This document shows, one piece after another, positions 44,315-54,329 of a stretch of DNA of 64,000 nt (position 1 is the stretch's first letter; each line of letters opens with the position of its first letter). Origin of the DNA: an uncultured Eubacteriales bacterium. GTDB taxonomy: Bacteria; Bacillota; Clostridia; Oscillospirales; Acutalibacteraceae. Position numbers and translations under genes: made by a program. The notes beneath the pieces were generated by a model. That model made no database searches. It was given only the letters and a program-made list of their open reading frames with translations, and was not told where the DNA came from. The DNA is taken from positions 21,294 to 85,293 of the forward strand of contig CASPLG010000002.1 in NCBI GenBank assembly GCA_949422855.1. The letters are read 5' to 3'.

Positions 44315-44983
44315 ATGATGACATCGGAAATTTGTACGGCAACCGTTACTAAAGTTTACAACCAAGATGGTATTAATTTAATTAATGTCAAGCGGGATGA
44401 TAATAAAATCGCTATCGAAAAGGTAAATGTTCTTTCACTGGTAGCCGGACCAAAGTATGGAACCGTTTATGTTCCCCCCGTTGGACAGCAGGTGCTCGTT
44501 GCCATTTTAGATGTCGAAACGCAGATGGCTGTGTGTCTGGGGTGCCTATATAATAATACAAATCAAGCTCCTTTTAAAGTGGATAGTCAAAATTCAAAAA
44601 TGTATCTGAAATACGGAAAAGGGTGGAATATAACTTTAGATAGTACCGAAGGTAAGGAAAAATGTGAAGTAAAAACCGCTAAAAATGACGTAATGACAGT
44701 CGACCAGGCAAAAAGACTTACCACTATAAAATCGTCCGATGGCAAAACAAAAATAGAAATGGATTTTACTAAGGGTAGTATAAGTATAGAGGCTCTTAAA
44801 GAAATTACACTCTCCGCCGGTACAAACAATAAAATACAAATAAATCCTACGGGAGTTAAAATTCAGGGCAGTACAAATGTTAATATAGGGGCAGCCAATG
44901 TATCTGTAGAAGGTAAGGCAACAGCATCCCTCAAAGGTGCAACGGCAACCGTTAAAGGCAATGCTTCGACGATGCTCGGATAA
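44315..44983 (+). CDS. spike protein, gp5/VgrG OB-fold plus beta-helix (phage gpV-like)
   Basis: 222 residues. The first 90 form the OB-fold (CTATVTKVYNQDGINLINVK, then GTVYVPPVGQQVLVAILD). The rest is a repetitive beta-structured needle with KIQGSTNVNIGAANVSVEG-type strings ending in GNASTMLG. It is the piercing spike sitting on the hub. There is no C-terminal effector domain and no PAAR tip gene follows. ATG with GACAGGGGG upstream. It comes 25 bases after the hub. Confidence 0.88.
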   Translation: MMTSEICTATVTKVYNQDGINLINVKRDDNKIAIEKVNVLSLVAGPKYGTVYVPPVGQQVLVAILDVETQMAVCLGCLYNNTNQAPFKVDSQNSKMYLKYGKGWNITLDSTEGKEKCEVKTAKNDVMTVDQAKRLTTIKSSDGKTKIEMDFTKGSISIEALKEITLSAGTNNKIQINPTGVKIQGSTNVNIGAANVSVEGKATASLKGATATVKGNASTMLG

Positions 44984-45007
44984 AAAATAATTTCGGAGGT
45001 GAAAATT

Positions 45008-45391
45008 ATGGCTAAAATAAGAGGTTGGGGCTTCCCCATTAAGGTCGACAGCGATACCGGAAGAATTATGACGGTTGAGGATAATGAAAATATAAAACAA
45101 GCAATAAAAGTTATTTTGCTTACTCAAATCAGAGAAAGAAAAATTGTCCCTGAATTCGGAACCAACATAAAATCATTCCTCTTCAACATAGTAGACCCGA
45201 TTTTTGTCTCCGACTTGAAAAAATCCGTTACACGAGCCCTGGAAAAATGGGAATCTCATATAGTGGATTTAAATGTATCCGTTTCAACTAACGGAGGGTC
45301 GGCATCTACCGTTATTATCAATATAGATTATATAACGGATATATCACCTAATCCGGAAAGAGTTACACATAAAATGGTCGTGAATAATTAG
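45008..45391 (+). CDS. gp25/GPW-family baseplate wedge protein
   Basis: 127 residues from ATG 45008 with CGGAGGTG upstream; GTG 44999 lies inside that site. WGFPIKVDSDTGRIMTVEDNENIKQAI, seen in short pieces, and the core REREKIVPEFG-like stretch (QIRERKIVPEFG here, the EPR/PEFG motif) identify the gp25 fold. gp25 links the baseplate wedge to the first sheath ring and triggers contraction. The only notable change is Phe in the PEFG turn where Arg is usual. Confidence 0.92.
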   Translation: MAKIRGWGFPIKVDSDTGRIMTVEDNENIKQAIKVILLTQIRERKIVPEFGTNIKSFLFNIVDPIFVSDLKKSVTRALEKWESHIVDLNVSVSTNGGSASTVIINIDYITDISPNPERVTHKMVVNN

Positions 45392-45403
45392 GGAGGGATA
45401 AAA

Positions 45404-48400
45404 TTGAACGGTGTTCCAAAGTTAGATAAAAGAGATGCAAAACAGCTTCTCCAGGAAGTCAAAAAACTTGCAGACCAGTATACTCCGGAATGGAATTTCG
45501 ATGACCGAAGTTCTGACTTTGGTGTCGTCCTGGCTAAAATCTTCTGCCACTTGTTTGAAGGTACAATTAATAAATACAATATGACGTCCTATAATTATTA
45601 TCTGACGTTCCTCAATATGCTGGGTATAAAACTTCGTCCGGCATCCGCCGCTTCAGGCATGGTCATAGTGCAGGTCGATGAGGGTTCAGGCGGTACATAT
45701 ATAGAAAAAGGCTCAAATTTATATGCAAAGTCCAAAAAACGGTGGGGCGACATGATAATATATGAAACTCAGGATAATTTGTTTGCCGTGGATACCAAAA
45801 TTACAAATATATTCTTTACAGAGGGTAAATCCGATATTATAGTCGATATATACAATGCCCCAAAGGAAAATGATACTTTGGTAGAGGAAATAACCGACGA
45901 AAAAATACCGGAATTTAAAGTTTTTGATACCGTTTACGGCAGAGAGCACAACATGCAGGGTCATGAGATATATTTCACCGATAATATAGTGTTTGATATG
46001 AGCAAACCCGATGTAACCTTCTCGTTTTTTAATAACATATCCGAAATAAAAAATAAAAGTTTGCCTGAGATATTTTCTGACCCAAAAAATGTCTCTTGGG
46101 AGAGTTTTAATGGCAGTACCTGGGAAAAAGCCGAAAAGGTCGAAAAAGTTAAAAACGCAGTCCACGTTTTGTTTAAAAATAAGCCCGTTCAAACCAAAGT
46201 TAATGGCAAAAGATGCCTTAGTCTGAGATGCAGGCTGGATAAAATCCCACAGGGAGATGTCTTTGTAACAGGTATAAAATATAAGTCCCTCTCCGATAAA
46301 ATACCTCCGGATTATTTGTTCTGCAATGATACGAATTTATCAGATAATGATTTCTTTCCCTTTGAAGAGAGATACAGTATGTACAATAATTTCTATTTTG
46401 CGTGCGAGGAGGCTCTTACCAAAAAAGGTGCACAGATAGAAATCGATGCACAAGTTCAGTTTGTAAAGGTCAAAGTCGAAACCGAACAAGACGTTTTGAG
46501 AAAACGTTTTAAATATATTATGACTGATATCGATTTTGCCGATTTAGAGCCTTCCGATGTACAGATAGAAGAGGTAGTCTGGGAATACTGGAACGGGAAA
46601 GGTTGGGCAAAATTAAAGGTCGAAGAGGGTGGGAATCAATTCTTTACCCTTGTGGATAACAGAAAGGTTAATAAAAAACTCGTGTTTACGTGCCCCGATG
46701 ATATACAATCTACTATGGTAGGCTCGGGAGACGGACATTTTATAAGAGCTAGAATATCTAAACTCGAAAATCCTTTTGAAACATTTTCAAATTATATATC
46801 TCCGTATATACACACCGTCACGGCAAGTTACAAATACCCGGATGAGGGACATGTATGCAGAGAGGTTTTTGTTAAGTCAAATTTGGATGAAAAAATTGTA
46901 GACGTTGTGAATAACGGTGAAGTGAAAATTTTAGAACATATACTTTGTGAACATCCCGCTATGTATATATGTTTAAAAAATCCCCTCCTCGAAGGTACTG
47001 TAAGGCTGTTTATAAATATCGAAGAAGGAATACACAGATATAATCCGGCTGTTAAATGGGAATACTCCGCAGATGACGCCATGGGCGGTTTTAAATGGAG
47101 ACATATGGAGGTAATGGATCTTACAGAGGATTTCTCCCACAGCGAAACCGTTACATTGATAGGAAAAAAAGATTTTAAAAAGATAAGTCTTTTCGGAAGA
47201 GAAGGGTATTTTATAAGAATCGTCAATATAGATGATAGGTATTCGGGAGAAGTGGATTCAAGACCCGTTATAAAGGATATAAAGTTTAATGCCGTGAGAA
47301 TCTCCCAGCGAGAAACTCATGTTCCTGAGTACTTCTCCATTTCACGCAACGAGGAAAATAAACTTTGCAGATTAACACGGACAAATGCTACAAATATAGT
47401 AGTTTGGGTTGATGAAATCGGCAAAGTGAATATTAATGAACAGGAAATATTCTTAAATTCACCTCCGGACGTTGCACAAGCTGAATATGATGAGCTCGGC
47501 AACCTCGAAAAACTGTGGGTAAGGTGGCATCCTGTGTCAAGCCTTATCTGTGCAGGAATGCAGGATAGAGTGTATGAAGTGGACTATTCTAAAGGTGAGG
47601 TTCGTTTCGGTGATGGAAAAAACGGAAAAATTCCGCCTGACCAGCCAAGCGATGGCATAAAGATAGAATATTCTATATGCAATGGCTCTGAAGGAAATGT
47701 AGGTCCGCACGAAATAAAGGGATTTGTGTCTAATTTGGATAATATAAACAGTGTTGATAACCTTAGTCCCATAATGGGCGGAGTGGATATGGAAACTATC
47801 GATAGAGCCGCCAGTCGTACATTTAGTCATGTGTCGGGCGGAAACAGACTTGTTTCACTATCTGATTTCGAGAATTCAATTTGTTTTAATGACAGAAATA
47901 TTTATAAAGTAAGATGTCTCTCCCATGTGGATGAAAACAGTAAACCCAAAATAGGAATTACTTCAATTGCAGTGCTCCCTGTGGACTACATGCAGGGATA
48001 CGAGAAATTCCAGGGTATTAAAAAACGCATATGGGACTTTATTGACGAAAAAGCACCTATGACTCTTTCAAGGTCTTCAAAAGTGCGTGTGTTCGAAGTC
48101 GGCTATGCAGAAACTTGCGTTGGGCTCGATGTTGTGATAGATGATTTTAACTCCTATCAGGGCGTTTATAAAGAAATAAGAAACCGTTTGAAAAGATTTT
48201 TAGACCCTGTTGATGGGAATTTCTCCAGAGAGGGGTGGAATATCGGGGAATTCCCCAGAAAAGAGCTTATATATAACTATATAAAAGTTGTAAAGCACAT
48301 AAAATGGATTAAAAAAATAAATATCTTCACTAAAATGATTACTGACAATGGCAAAAAAGAAGTCGCTTTTGAGGAAATTAAGAAAAATAAATTTGTAGTT

Positions 48401-48442
48401 CCGGTGTTCGGAGAGCCCGAAATTAACATATCCGTTCACTAA
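45404..48442 (+). CDS. baseplate J-like wedge protein 1 (Afp11 / gp6 class)
   Basis: 1012 residues, TTG start behind GGGAGGG. Near the N-terminus YTPEWNFDDRSSDFGVVLAK and further on the gpJ-core strings VDYSKGEVRFGDGKNGKIPP and DRAASRTFSHVSGG, GNRLVSLSDFE, are characteristic of the large wedge protein of eCIS baseplates. Six copies with the next protein make the ring around the hub. Size is at the upper end of the family because of an inserted beta-rich region at about 120-550. Confidence 0.9.
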   Translation: MNGVPKLDKRDAKQLLQEVKKLADQYTPEWNFDDRSSDFGVVLAKIFCHLFEGTINKYNMTSYNYYLTFLNMLGIKLRPASAASGMVIVQVDEGSGGTYIEKGSNLYAKSKKRWGDMIIYETQDNLFAVDTKITNIFFTEGKSDIIVDIYNAPKENDTLVEEITDEKIPEFKVFDTVYGREHNMQGHEIYFTDNIVFDMSKPDVTFSFFNNISEIKNKSLPEIFSDPKNVSWESFNGSTWEKAEKVEKVKNAVHVLFKNKPVQTKVNGKRCLSLRCRLDKIPQGDVFVTGIKYKSLSDKIPPDYLFCNDTNLSDNDFFPFEERYSMYNNFYFACEEALTKKGAQIEIDAQVQFVKVKVETEQDVLRKRFKYIMTDIDFADLEPSDVQIEEVVWEYWNGKGWAKLKVEEGGNQFFTLVDNRKVNKKLVFTCPDDIQSTMVGSGDGHFIRARISKLENPFETFSNYISPYIHTVTASYKYPDEGHVCREVFVKSNLDEKIVDVVNNGEVKILEHILCEHPAMYICLKNPLLEGTVRLFINIEEGIHRYNPAVKWEYSADDAMGGFKWRHMEVMDLTEDFSHSETVTLIGKKDFKKISLFGREGYFIRIVNIDDRYSGEVDSRPVIKDIKFNAVRISQRETHVPEYFSISRNEENKLCRLTRTNATNIVVWVDEIGKVNINEQEIFLNSPPDVAQAEYDELGNLEKLWVRWHPVSSLICAGMQDRVYEVDYSKGEVRFGDGKNGKIPPDQPSDGIKIEYSICNGSEGNVGPHEIKGFVSNLDNINSVDNLSPIMGGVDMETIDRAASRTFSHVSGGNRLVSLSDFENSICFNDRNIYKVRCLSHVDENSKPKIGITSIAVLPVDYMQGYEKFQGIKKRIWDFIDEKAPMTLSRSSKVRVFEVGYAETCVGLDVVIDDFNSYQGVYKEIRNRLKRFLDPVDGNFSREGWNIGEFPRKELIYNYIKVVKHIKWIKKINIFTKMITDNGKKEVAFEEIKKNKFVVPVFGEPEINISVH

Positions 48443-48464
48443 ATTATGAAAGGTGGTGAGAAAT

Positions 48465-50621
48465 TTGATAGAACTTGAAAACCTTAATAATCAGCCCTTA
48501 GAAGAGATACTCGAAGATGCAAAACGACAAATATTGTACTTGAGCAGCGACTGGACAAATTTTCAGGAATCAGACCCGGGTATTACCCTTATGGAGCTTC
48601 TCGTATGGCTCAAATGGGTTCAGCATGAATATTTAAATCGTGTGTCACCCGGAGTAAAGGATAAGTTTTTGCGTCTCTTGGACATAGATAGGTATAAAAA
48701 TAAAGGAGCACGGGCATTAATAGAAGTTTCAGGTCTGTCCGACAGCGTGAATGTACCCAGAGGAACCCCTTGGAGAGCAGGAAATATGGTCTTCAGAAAC
48801 CCCGGCAGACAATATCTGGTTAATTCACAGATATTAAGCGTCGAGTTTAACAGCCCCAATTTTAACAGCGAGGAAGAATATTATAAGTTCGATGGCAAGA
48901 GAATATTTCACATCTTCGGGGACAAGTTCAGAAAAGCTGACAGCGGCAGAATAAGAGAGTTTATTATAAAACTCAACAGCCCCCTCCCCTCCGATAAGAA
49001 TGTTAACCTTTATTTTGATATGTATCTTGGAGAAAATTTGAAAAGAAATCCCATAAAGGACGAAAAATCTTTTGAAGATATGGCTTATGTGAAATGGCAA
49101 TACTATGGCTCGGAAAATGGTGCGGTCGGATGGCATGACGTTAAAATAAAGTACGATGAAACGCATAAGTTTTTATTTTCAGGGATAATCAGATTTAAAA
49201 TTCCCGGGCAAATGCAGTCTTATAACGGGGTTTATGCCATTAGAATAAGGCTCTCCAAGCAAGAATATGATTTTCCCCCCGCAATAACCGGAATTAAACT
49301 TAATGTTTTTGACGTCGTACAGGGTGAGGCAAAATGTGAAAATCTAATCCTTAAGAAAAAGGACATCATAAAGGGAAACAGCGTCGTGATAGAAAGTCAT
49401 ATGGCGATTTATGGCGAACATCTGCTCTATATCAGAGAAAAAAAGAGCGGCGGATGGATTAAAACAGATGGATTTACCTTCGAAAGAGATATCGATAATG
49501 GCAGACTTAATCTCACTGTAAATGGTCTTAATGATACTTTGAAAGACTATAGAAATGAAGACGAAGTTGTTATGCTGGTCTCCTATAAAAAGGAAATAGC
49601 CAAAAAAATGATATTAGGAGATGGTACGGGCACTTCATACCAAAATATCGAGTTTAGAGAAAATAACGTGCTGTATGACGGGTTTCAGATAATGATAAGC
49701 GAAAAGATAAAAGATAAAGAAGTATTTTATGTTTGGAGAAGAGTAAGCGATTTTTTCTCCTCAGACAAATATGACAGAGATTACGTCCTGGATGAGAGGC
49801 GTGAGAGAATTATATTCGGAGACCACTTTTTAGGCATGGCTCCCCGCAAAGGTAAAGACAACATACGCCTTTGCAGACTTGAGACTTGTTTCGGTGAAAG
49901 GTCTAACATTAAAAAAGGTATGATAAATTCCGTGGATACTGAAAATCAAATCCTGAAAAGAGCCAGAGTCCTTCAGCTTACTGACGCTCAAGGCGGAATG
50001 GATTTCGAAACTATGAAACATGCTCAGGCCAGGTCAGCAGATTTGTTCAGCGAATGCGGAAGAACCGTTACAATGCAGGATTACAAGCGGATAGTCGGTG
50101 AGACTCCGGGGCTTATACTCAAAACTGTCAGAATACTGCCCAATTATATACATGGTAAAACCGTCACCGACCAAAACTGTGTAACTATCGCCGTAAGGTG
50201 GAACAACAAAATAAATGTCGATTTGCCGGAGAGCTATAAAAGAAATATAATACGACAAATTGATAAGTACAGACTGGTGAATACCAAGATAGATGTCGTC
50301 GGCCCGGTTTATATCGGACTCATCGTCAGCGGAGATATTGTTGTGAATTCTTTTTATAAGAAAAGTGACCATCTTGTCGAAAAACAAATCGAAAATTTTG
50401 TCAATAATTTAAATAAAGAATTCGGTCAGACCCTGCATTACGGAGATTTGTTCGGTATGCTCGATAAACTCGACTACGTCTCTTACTTGGAAAGGCTCAA
50501 GATTATACCTAAGGGGGACTTCAATAATAAAAATGTCTCGGAAGATGTATTTATACCTCCCAATGGTATATATTATATAGATAAAATCGACATGAATTAT
50601 ATAAGAAACTCAAATATATGA
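48465..50621 (+). CDS. baseplate J-like wedge protein 2 (Afp12 / gp7 class)
   Basis: 718 residues from TTG 48465, where GAAAGGTGG is 8 bases upstream; GTG 48453 and 48456 lie inside that site. The early strings DWTNFQESDPGITLMELLVWL and FLRLLDI are diagnostic of putative baseplate assembly proteins. The C-terminal third holds GGMDFETMKHAQARSADLF and ARS then RTVTMQDYKRIV. It complements the preceding protein to form the wedge dimer. Confidence 0.9.
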   Translation: MIELENLNNQPLEEILEDAKRQILYLSSDWTNFQESDPGITLMELLVWLKWVQHEYLNRVSPGVKDKFLRLLDIDRYKNKGARALIEVSGLSDSVNVPRGTPWRAGNMVFRNPGRQYLVNSQILSVEFNSPNFNSEEEYYKFDGKRIFHIFGDKFRKADSGRIREFIIKLNSPLPSDKNVNLYFDMYLGENLKRNPIKDEKSFEDMAYVKWQYYGSENGAVGWHDVKIKYDETHKFLFSGIIRFKIPGQMQSYNGVYAIRIRLSKQEYDFPPAITGIKLNVFDVVQGEAKCENLILKKKDIIKGNSVVIESHMAIYGEHLLYIREKKSGGWIKTDGFTFERDIDNGRLNLTVNGLNDTLKDYRNEDEVVMLVSYKKEIAKKMILGDGTGTSYQNIEFRENNVLYDGFQIMISEKIKDKEVFYVWRRVSDFFSSDKYDRDYVLDERRERIIFGDHFLGMAPRKGKDNIRLCRLETCFGERSNIKKGMINSVDTENQILKRARVLQLTDAQGGMDFETMKHAQARSADLFSECGRTVTMQDYKRIVGETPGLILKTVRILPNYIHGKTVTDQNCVTIAVRWNNKINVDLPESYKRNIIRQIDKYRLVNTKIDVVGPVYIGLIVSGDIVVNSFYKKSDHLVEKQIENFVNNLNKEFGQTLHYGDLFGMLDKLDYVSYLERLKIIPKGDFNNKNVSEDVFIPPNGIYYIDKIDMNYIRNSNI

Positions 50622-50646
50622 AAGTTTATAAAAAGGGGGTGAAGTT

Positions 50647-51825
50647 GTGGCATCAGGTGCAAAAAGTTTTGTTATAAATAGGGAAAGTGACTGGAAAGAA
50701 GACAGCGTTATAAGCAACCTCTGTTTCAAAAATGACATCCTAGTCTCGCAGAATAACGGTGAAAACGGTATATATATATCCGGGGCTTTCGACAGCGGTC
50801 AGCCCGAGACAGTTTGGCACAGACTCCGCATAGATATGAGTATCCCGGGCGGTGCGGTGGTTAATGTTCGCCTCTATGCATCGGATACTTCGGAAATATG
50901 GGTGCCGTCCTCGATGGGAAATAATAGGGTAAAAGCTGATATCAATGATTATATATACGATGAAAACATAGATATGAATAGAAAAATAGATATGCTCGAT
51001 TACATAGGTTCCAAAAAATACGAGAATATGGACGATTTACTTATGTTTAATCTTAAGGGCAGGTATTTGTGGATATGTTTCGAGATTATTAATTACGAAA
51101 AAGAACGTGTCAAAATAAAAAGCGTCAAAATAGAATTCCCAAGAGTGTCGTTTGTGGACTACCTCCCCGATATTTACAAAGAGGATGAAAAAGAAGATTC
51201 TTTCCTCGCAAGATATTTGGGAATATTTCAGTCCATGTATGTCGACTTGGAAGACAGAATCGATAATACCCCCATTCAGTTCGATACGGAGAAGACAAAT
51301 AAGGATTTTCTGAGGTGGATTGCAGATTGGATGTCTATAAAAAATGTCTCGATTTGGGGGGAAAATAAACTCAGAACCCTAATAAAAGAAGCTGTTTCCA
51401 TTTATAAAATGAAGGGTACCAAGCATTCAATCGCCAAAATAGTAAAAGAGTATACCGGAGTAGAACCTATTATTGTGGAACAGTTCGATGTGAAGGATAA
51501 TGACTGCTACAGAAAACAAAAAAAACAAATTGAAAATTTATTCGGCGATAACGGATATGTTTTTTCCGTGCTCGTAGGCAACAGATATATACCTGATACG
51601 GAAGATTACGTAGAACTTTTAAGAGTTATAAAAAGTGTATCGCCGATAGATGCTATTTGTAACTTGGTCGTGCTGAGTGATAATATATATCTTGACTACC
51701 ACTGCTACCTTGGTATGAATTCATATATAGCACAGAATCACGAACTTGTTATAGATGAAAATAATAAAGATACAACTACCCTTATGTTGGTCGATTCCAA
51801 CGACAAAAACAGTGTGCAGAAATAA
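50647..51825 (+). CDS. phage tail protein I-like baseplate protein with N-terminal extension
   Basis: 392 residues, GTG start with AAAAGGGGG upstream. Residues 180-310 carry the tail-protein-I core: VDYLPDIYKEDEKEDSFLARY, then FLRWIADWMSI and YKMKGTKHSIAKIV. The first 170 residues are an extra beta-rich domain absent from the P2 protein but common in eCIS relatives. It links the wedge ring to peripheral fibres in phages. The last 60 residues are acidic and may bind the following protein. Confidence 0.87.
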   Translation: MASGAKSFVINRESDWKEDSVISNLCFKNDILVSQNNGENGIYISGAFDSGQPETVWHRLRIDMSIPGGAVVNVRLYASDTSEIWVPSSMGNNRVKADINDYIYDENIDMNRKIDMLDYIGSKKYENMDDLLMFNLKGRYLWICFEIINYEKERVKIKSVKIEFPRVSFVDYLPDIYKEDEKEDSFLARYLGIFQSMYVDLEDRIDNTPIQFDTEKTNKDFLRWIADWMSIKNVSIWGENKLRTLIKEAVSIYKMKGTKHSIAKIVKEYTGVEPIIVEQFDVKDNDCYRKQKKQIENLFGDNGYVFSVLVGNRYIPDTEDYVELLRVIKSVSPIDAICNLVVLSDNIYLDYHCYLGMNSYIAQNHELVIDENNKDTTTLMLVDSNDKNSVQK

Positions 51826-51875
51826 ACTTTAATATAAATAATCTAAGACGTTACTTTTGAAGGGAGAAATTTTAG

Positions 51876-53672
51876 ATGAATAACAAACAGTATTATAAAT
51901 GTGACAGGAATCACTACTTTTTCGGGAAACTCATGACAGTAAGAGATTTCCAGAGCGAACAAATATACTTTAATTCTAAACGCCGTCTGGGAAACAGAAT
52001 GTTAAACGGATCCGGAATCGTTTCGGGACTTAATATTATATTGGTTGATAATAAAACGTTCTCTCTCGAGACGGGAATGGCTATTGATTATATGGGAAGG
52101 GAAATTGTCGTACCGGAAGCAAGCGTTAAAAGGCTGAACATAATAAAGGGTTTTGAGGAAAATAAGGATAAAGGTATAGTTTATCTGTGTATAGGGTATA
52201 AAGAGGAACTTAAAGAAACTACTTTTTCAGTCGCAGGTTCAGGGAAATCAAGCGGTGTAAGTGAGGAGTTTAATAGAATAAGCGAAGGATATGAACTGTT
52301 TTTGACCGCCGAGGAACCAAAAGAATCCGGGCTGAAAATAGACAGCCTTTTATTCCAAAGCATACCAATTTACAGTAAAGACGGAATTTATCTGACTTTG
52401 GAAATAGTAAGATATGTAAATCCCGGCAAGACCATGAAATTATCCGTGGTTTTCGAAAAGGAAAACGTTGAAGCTCCGGTAAAGTACTCTTTTGACATGT
52501 CAGGAGAGTTCTTCAAAACGGTAAAGGGTGACAAAGTCTTAAATGTTGACTACCAAGAGACAGAAGTTTCTACTTATAAAAAACTCAGAAGAGAATATAC
52601 TTTGTGGTGCGATGCTTACACAGATGCTCCGGCTCACCTGACCGTAGGCAAAGATACGTTTAATCTGGAAATCGGCACAAATAAATTTGGTATAGACGAA
52701 GATATAAGAATCCCCATAGCAATAAAGTCCGAGCCCATCAGAGAGCTTATTGTAAATGATTTTTATGCACAGCACTTCGATGAAATAGTGGACGATGTAG
52801 ATGATAAGTATATATATCTAGCTAAATTTCATATCGTCACAAACCAGCTTACCTACTTTATAGAAGGTTTTGAAAAACATCCCTTCAGACAGTATATTTA
52901 CAGTAACGATTTGCTCAGACTGCTCCAGGGAATAAGCGATGACAACTTTAAGTCTCTTGCGCCGGGGAGTGAAGGAGTAAAGTCTGAAGAACAAAAAACC
53001 AAACCAAAAATTTTGGATCTGCCCGAGCCTAAAATAGATAATATTGTAACCGGAGTTGAGAGAATAAATTTAGGATTTAATCCAAAAGTCGGGAAAACAT
53101 ACTACTCCTATGAATTTGTGCACGGACTGGGTGAAGGAAATATTGCGGTCGTGACGGCTATAGACAATAAAACCAACTATCTTACGGACGATAAGGGAAT
53201 TTTGGTCTTCGGAGATAAAGGTATTTTCCCAAAAGAAGAAATTTCTATATCAGCCCCTAATGTACAAGTTGCAGCAATTGCGAACTCTGAAAAAGGCACT
53301 ATAAGGCTCGGTGTCAGGCTTCAGGAAAAAACAACGGCTCAGGCTGTTGATATAAGATGGTGGGCATTAAAGCCGATAGAAACTAAGAAAAATGAAGAAG
53401 AGTTAGTTATAGACGAAAATGTAAGGGTTGTAATAACTCCGAATACCGCCAGAGTCAAACCGCTTGAACAATTTAGGTTCCAGGCTCATATAGAGGGTTC
53501 AAGCAGTCAGGAAATCAGGTGGTCTATGGCCGAAAATAACACAGGTACAATCGACAATAACGGTCTTTACACTGCACCGTCAAAAGAAGGCGTGTATGAA
53601 ATTAAGGCTTACAGCGTAAAATATGAAAATAAGAGCGATTCAGCATATGTGGTTGTCAGTTCTCTTGATTAA
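51876..53672 (+). CDS. eCIS accessory baseplate/fibre-like protein with C-terminal Ig-like domain
   Basis: 598 residues. The N-terminus CDRNHYFFGKLMTVRDF, then YFNSKRRLGNRMLNGSGIVSGL and GMAIDYMGREIVVP, is a signature I associate with a conserved protein at the end of eCIS operons in Gram-positive and cyanobacterial loci. A central region of about 250 residues is unplaced. The last 80 residues (VVITPNTARVKPLEQFRFQA onward, with WSMAENNTGTIDNNGLYTAP) form a bacterial Ig-like (Big) domain. Such domains often serve adhesion, so this may be the target-binding or cell-wall-contact end of the particle. ATG with GAAGGGAG upstream. Last recognised structural gene. Confidence 0.75.
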   Translation: MNNKQYYKCDRNHYFFGKLMTVRDFQSEQIYFNSKRRLGNRMLNGSGIVSGLNIILVDNKTFSLETGMAIDYMGREIVVPEASVKRLNIIKGFEENKDKGIVYLCIGYKEELKETTFSVAGSGKSSGVSEEFNRISEGYELFLTAEEPKESGLKIDSLLFQSIPIYSKDGIYLTLEIVRYVNPGKTMKLSVVFEKENVEAPVKYSFDMSGEFFKTVKGDKVLNVDYQETEVSTYKKLRREYTLWCDAYTDAPAHLTVGKDTFNLEIGTNKFGIDEDIRIPIAIKSEPIRELIVNDFYAQHFDEIVDDVDDKYIYLAKFHIVTNQLTYFIEGFEKHPFRQYIYSNDLLRLLQGISDDNFKSLAPGSEGVKSEEQKTKPKILDLPEPKIDNIVTGVERINLGFNPKVGKTYYSYEFVHGLGEGNIAVVTAIDNKTNYLTDDKGILVFGDKGIFPKEEISISAPNVQVAAIANSEKGTIRLGVRLQEKTTAQAVDIRWWALKPIETKKNEEELVIDENVRVVITPNTARVKPLEQFRFQAHIEGSSSQEIRWSMAENNTGTIDNNGLYTAPSKEGVYEIKAYSVKYENKSDSAYVVVSSLD

Positions 53673-53730
53673 TCTCTAGCCCATTGAGAGCTGTATTGTA
53701 AGAAATCTCTAAAGTCAAAGAAGGGTTACT

Positions 53731-54315
53731 ATGCAAAAAGATAAAAAAATGTCCACCGGCAAAATTGTTGCCATTGTTTTGGGAGCAGTCGTTTTAATTA
53801 TACTGTTTTGGGGCGTAGGGTCTTATAATAGTCTGGTTAGGCTCAGGGAAAACGTCGATAATCAGAGCTCACAAATAGACACTCAGCTCAAAAGAAGAGC
53901 AGACCTTATACCCAATCTTGTCAGTACCGTCAAAGGATATGCCTCCCACGAAAAGGAAATTATGGATACTGTATCGAAGTCCAGAGAGAAACTCTCAGGT
54001 GCTTCTTCCATGCAGGACAAAGCTCAAGCTGACAGTCAGCTTACAAGTGCTTTAAACAGACTTATGTTTATTGTTGAAAATTATCCGGATTTAAAAGCCA
54101 ACGAGAACTTTAAACGGCTCATGGATGAACTATCAGGTACGGAAAGTAGAATTTCAGTGGCAAGAAGAGATTATAACAGTGCGGTAAAGGAATATAATCA
54201 GAAAACAAGAGTGTTCCCTACGGTGATAATTGCAAATATGATGGGGTTTACTCAAAAAGAGTATTTCGAAGCACCACCGGAGAGTAAAGAAGTCCCTAAT
54301 GTGGATTTTAGCTAA
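53731..54315 (+). CDS. LemA family protein
   Basis: 194 residues with a single N-terminal membrane helix (about 10-29) and the LemA core YNSLVRLRENVDNQSSQID, RRADLIPNLVSTVKGYA-type and RRDYNSAVKEYNQ strings. LemA proteins are membrane-anchored helical proteins of unclear role. They are commonly encoded with TPM-domain proteins, as here (8 bases to the next gene). It lies 58 bases after the last injection-system gene with no strong terminator, so co-transcription is possible, but the pair occurs widely without eCIS. Confidence 0.93.
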   Translation: MQKDKKMSTGKIVAIVLGAVVLIILFWGVGSYNSLVRLRENVDNQSSQIDTQLKRRADLIPNLVSTVKGYASHEKEIMDTVSKSREKLSGASSMQDKAQADSQLTSALNRLMFIVENYPDLKANENFKRLMDELSGTESRISVARRDYNSAVKEYNQKTRVFPTVIIANMMGFTQKEYFEAPPESKEVPNVDFS

Positions 54316-54329
54316 GGAGGCGAATGTAT

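Noticed and set aside
44636-45127. 163-residue minus-strand frame across the spike and gp25 genes
   Set aside because: It overlaps two well-supported baseplate genes, shows no domain, and has no usable ribosome-binding site.
33986-53672. Interpretation as a complete myoprophage
   Set aside because: No capsid, portal, terminase, lysis or integrase genes are present, and the Ig-ended terminal protein and J-type pair fit eCIS loci.
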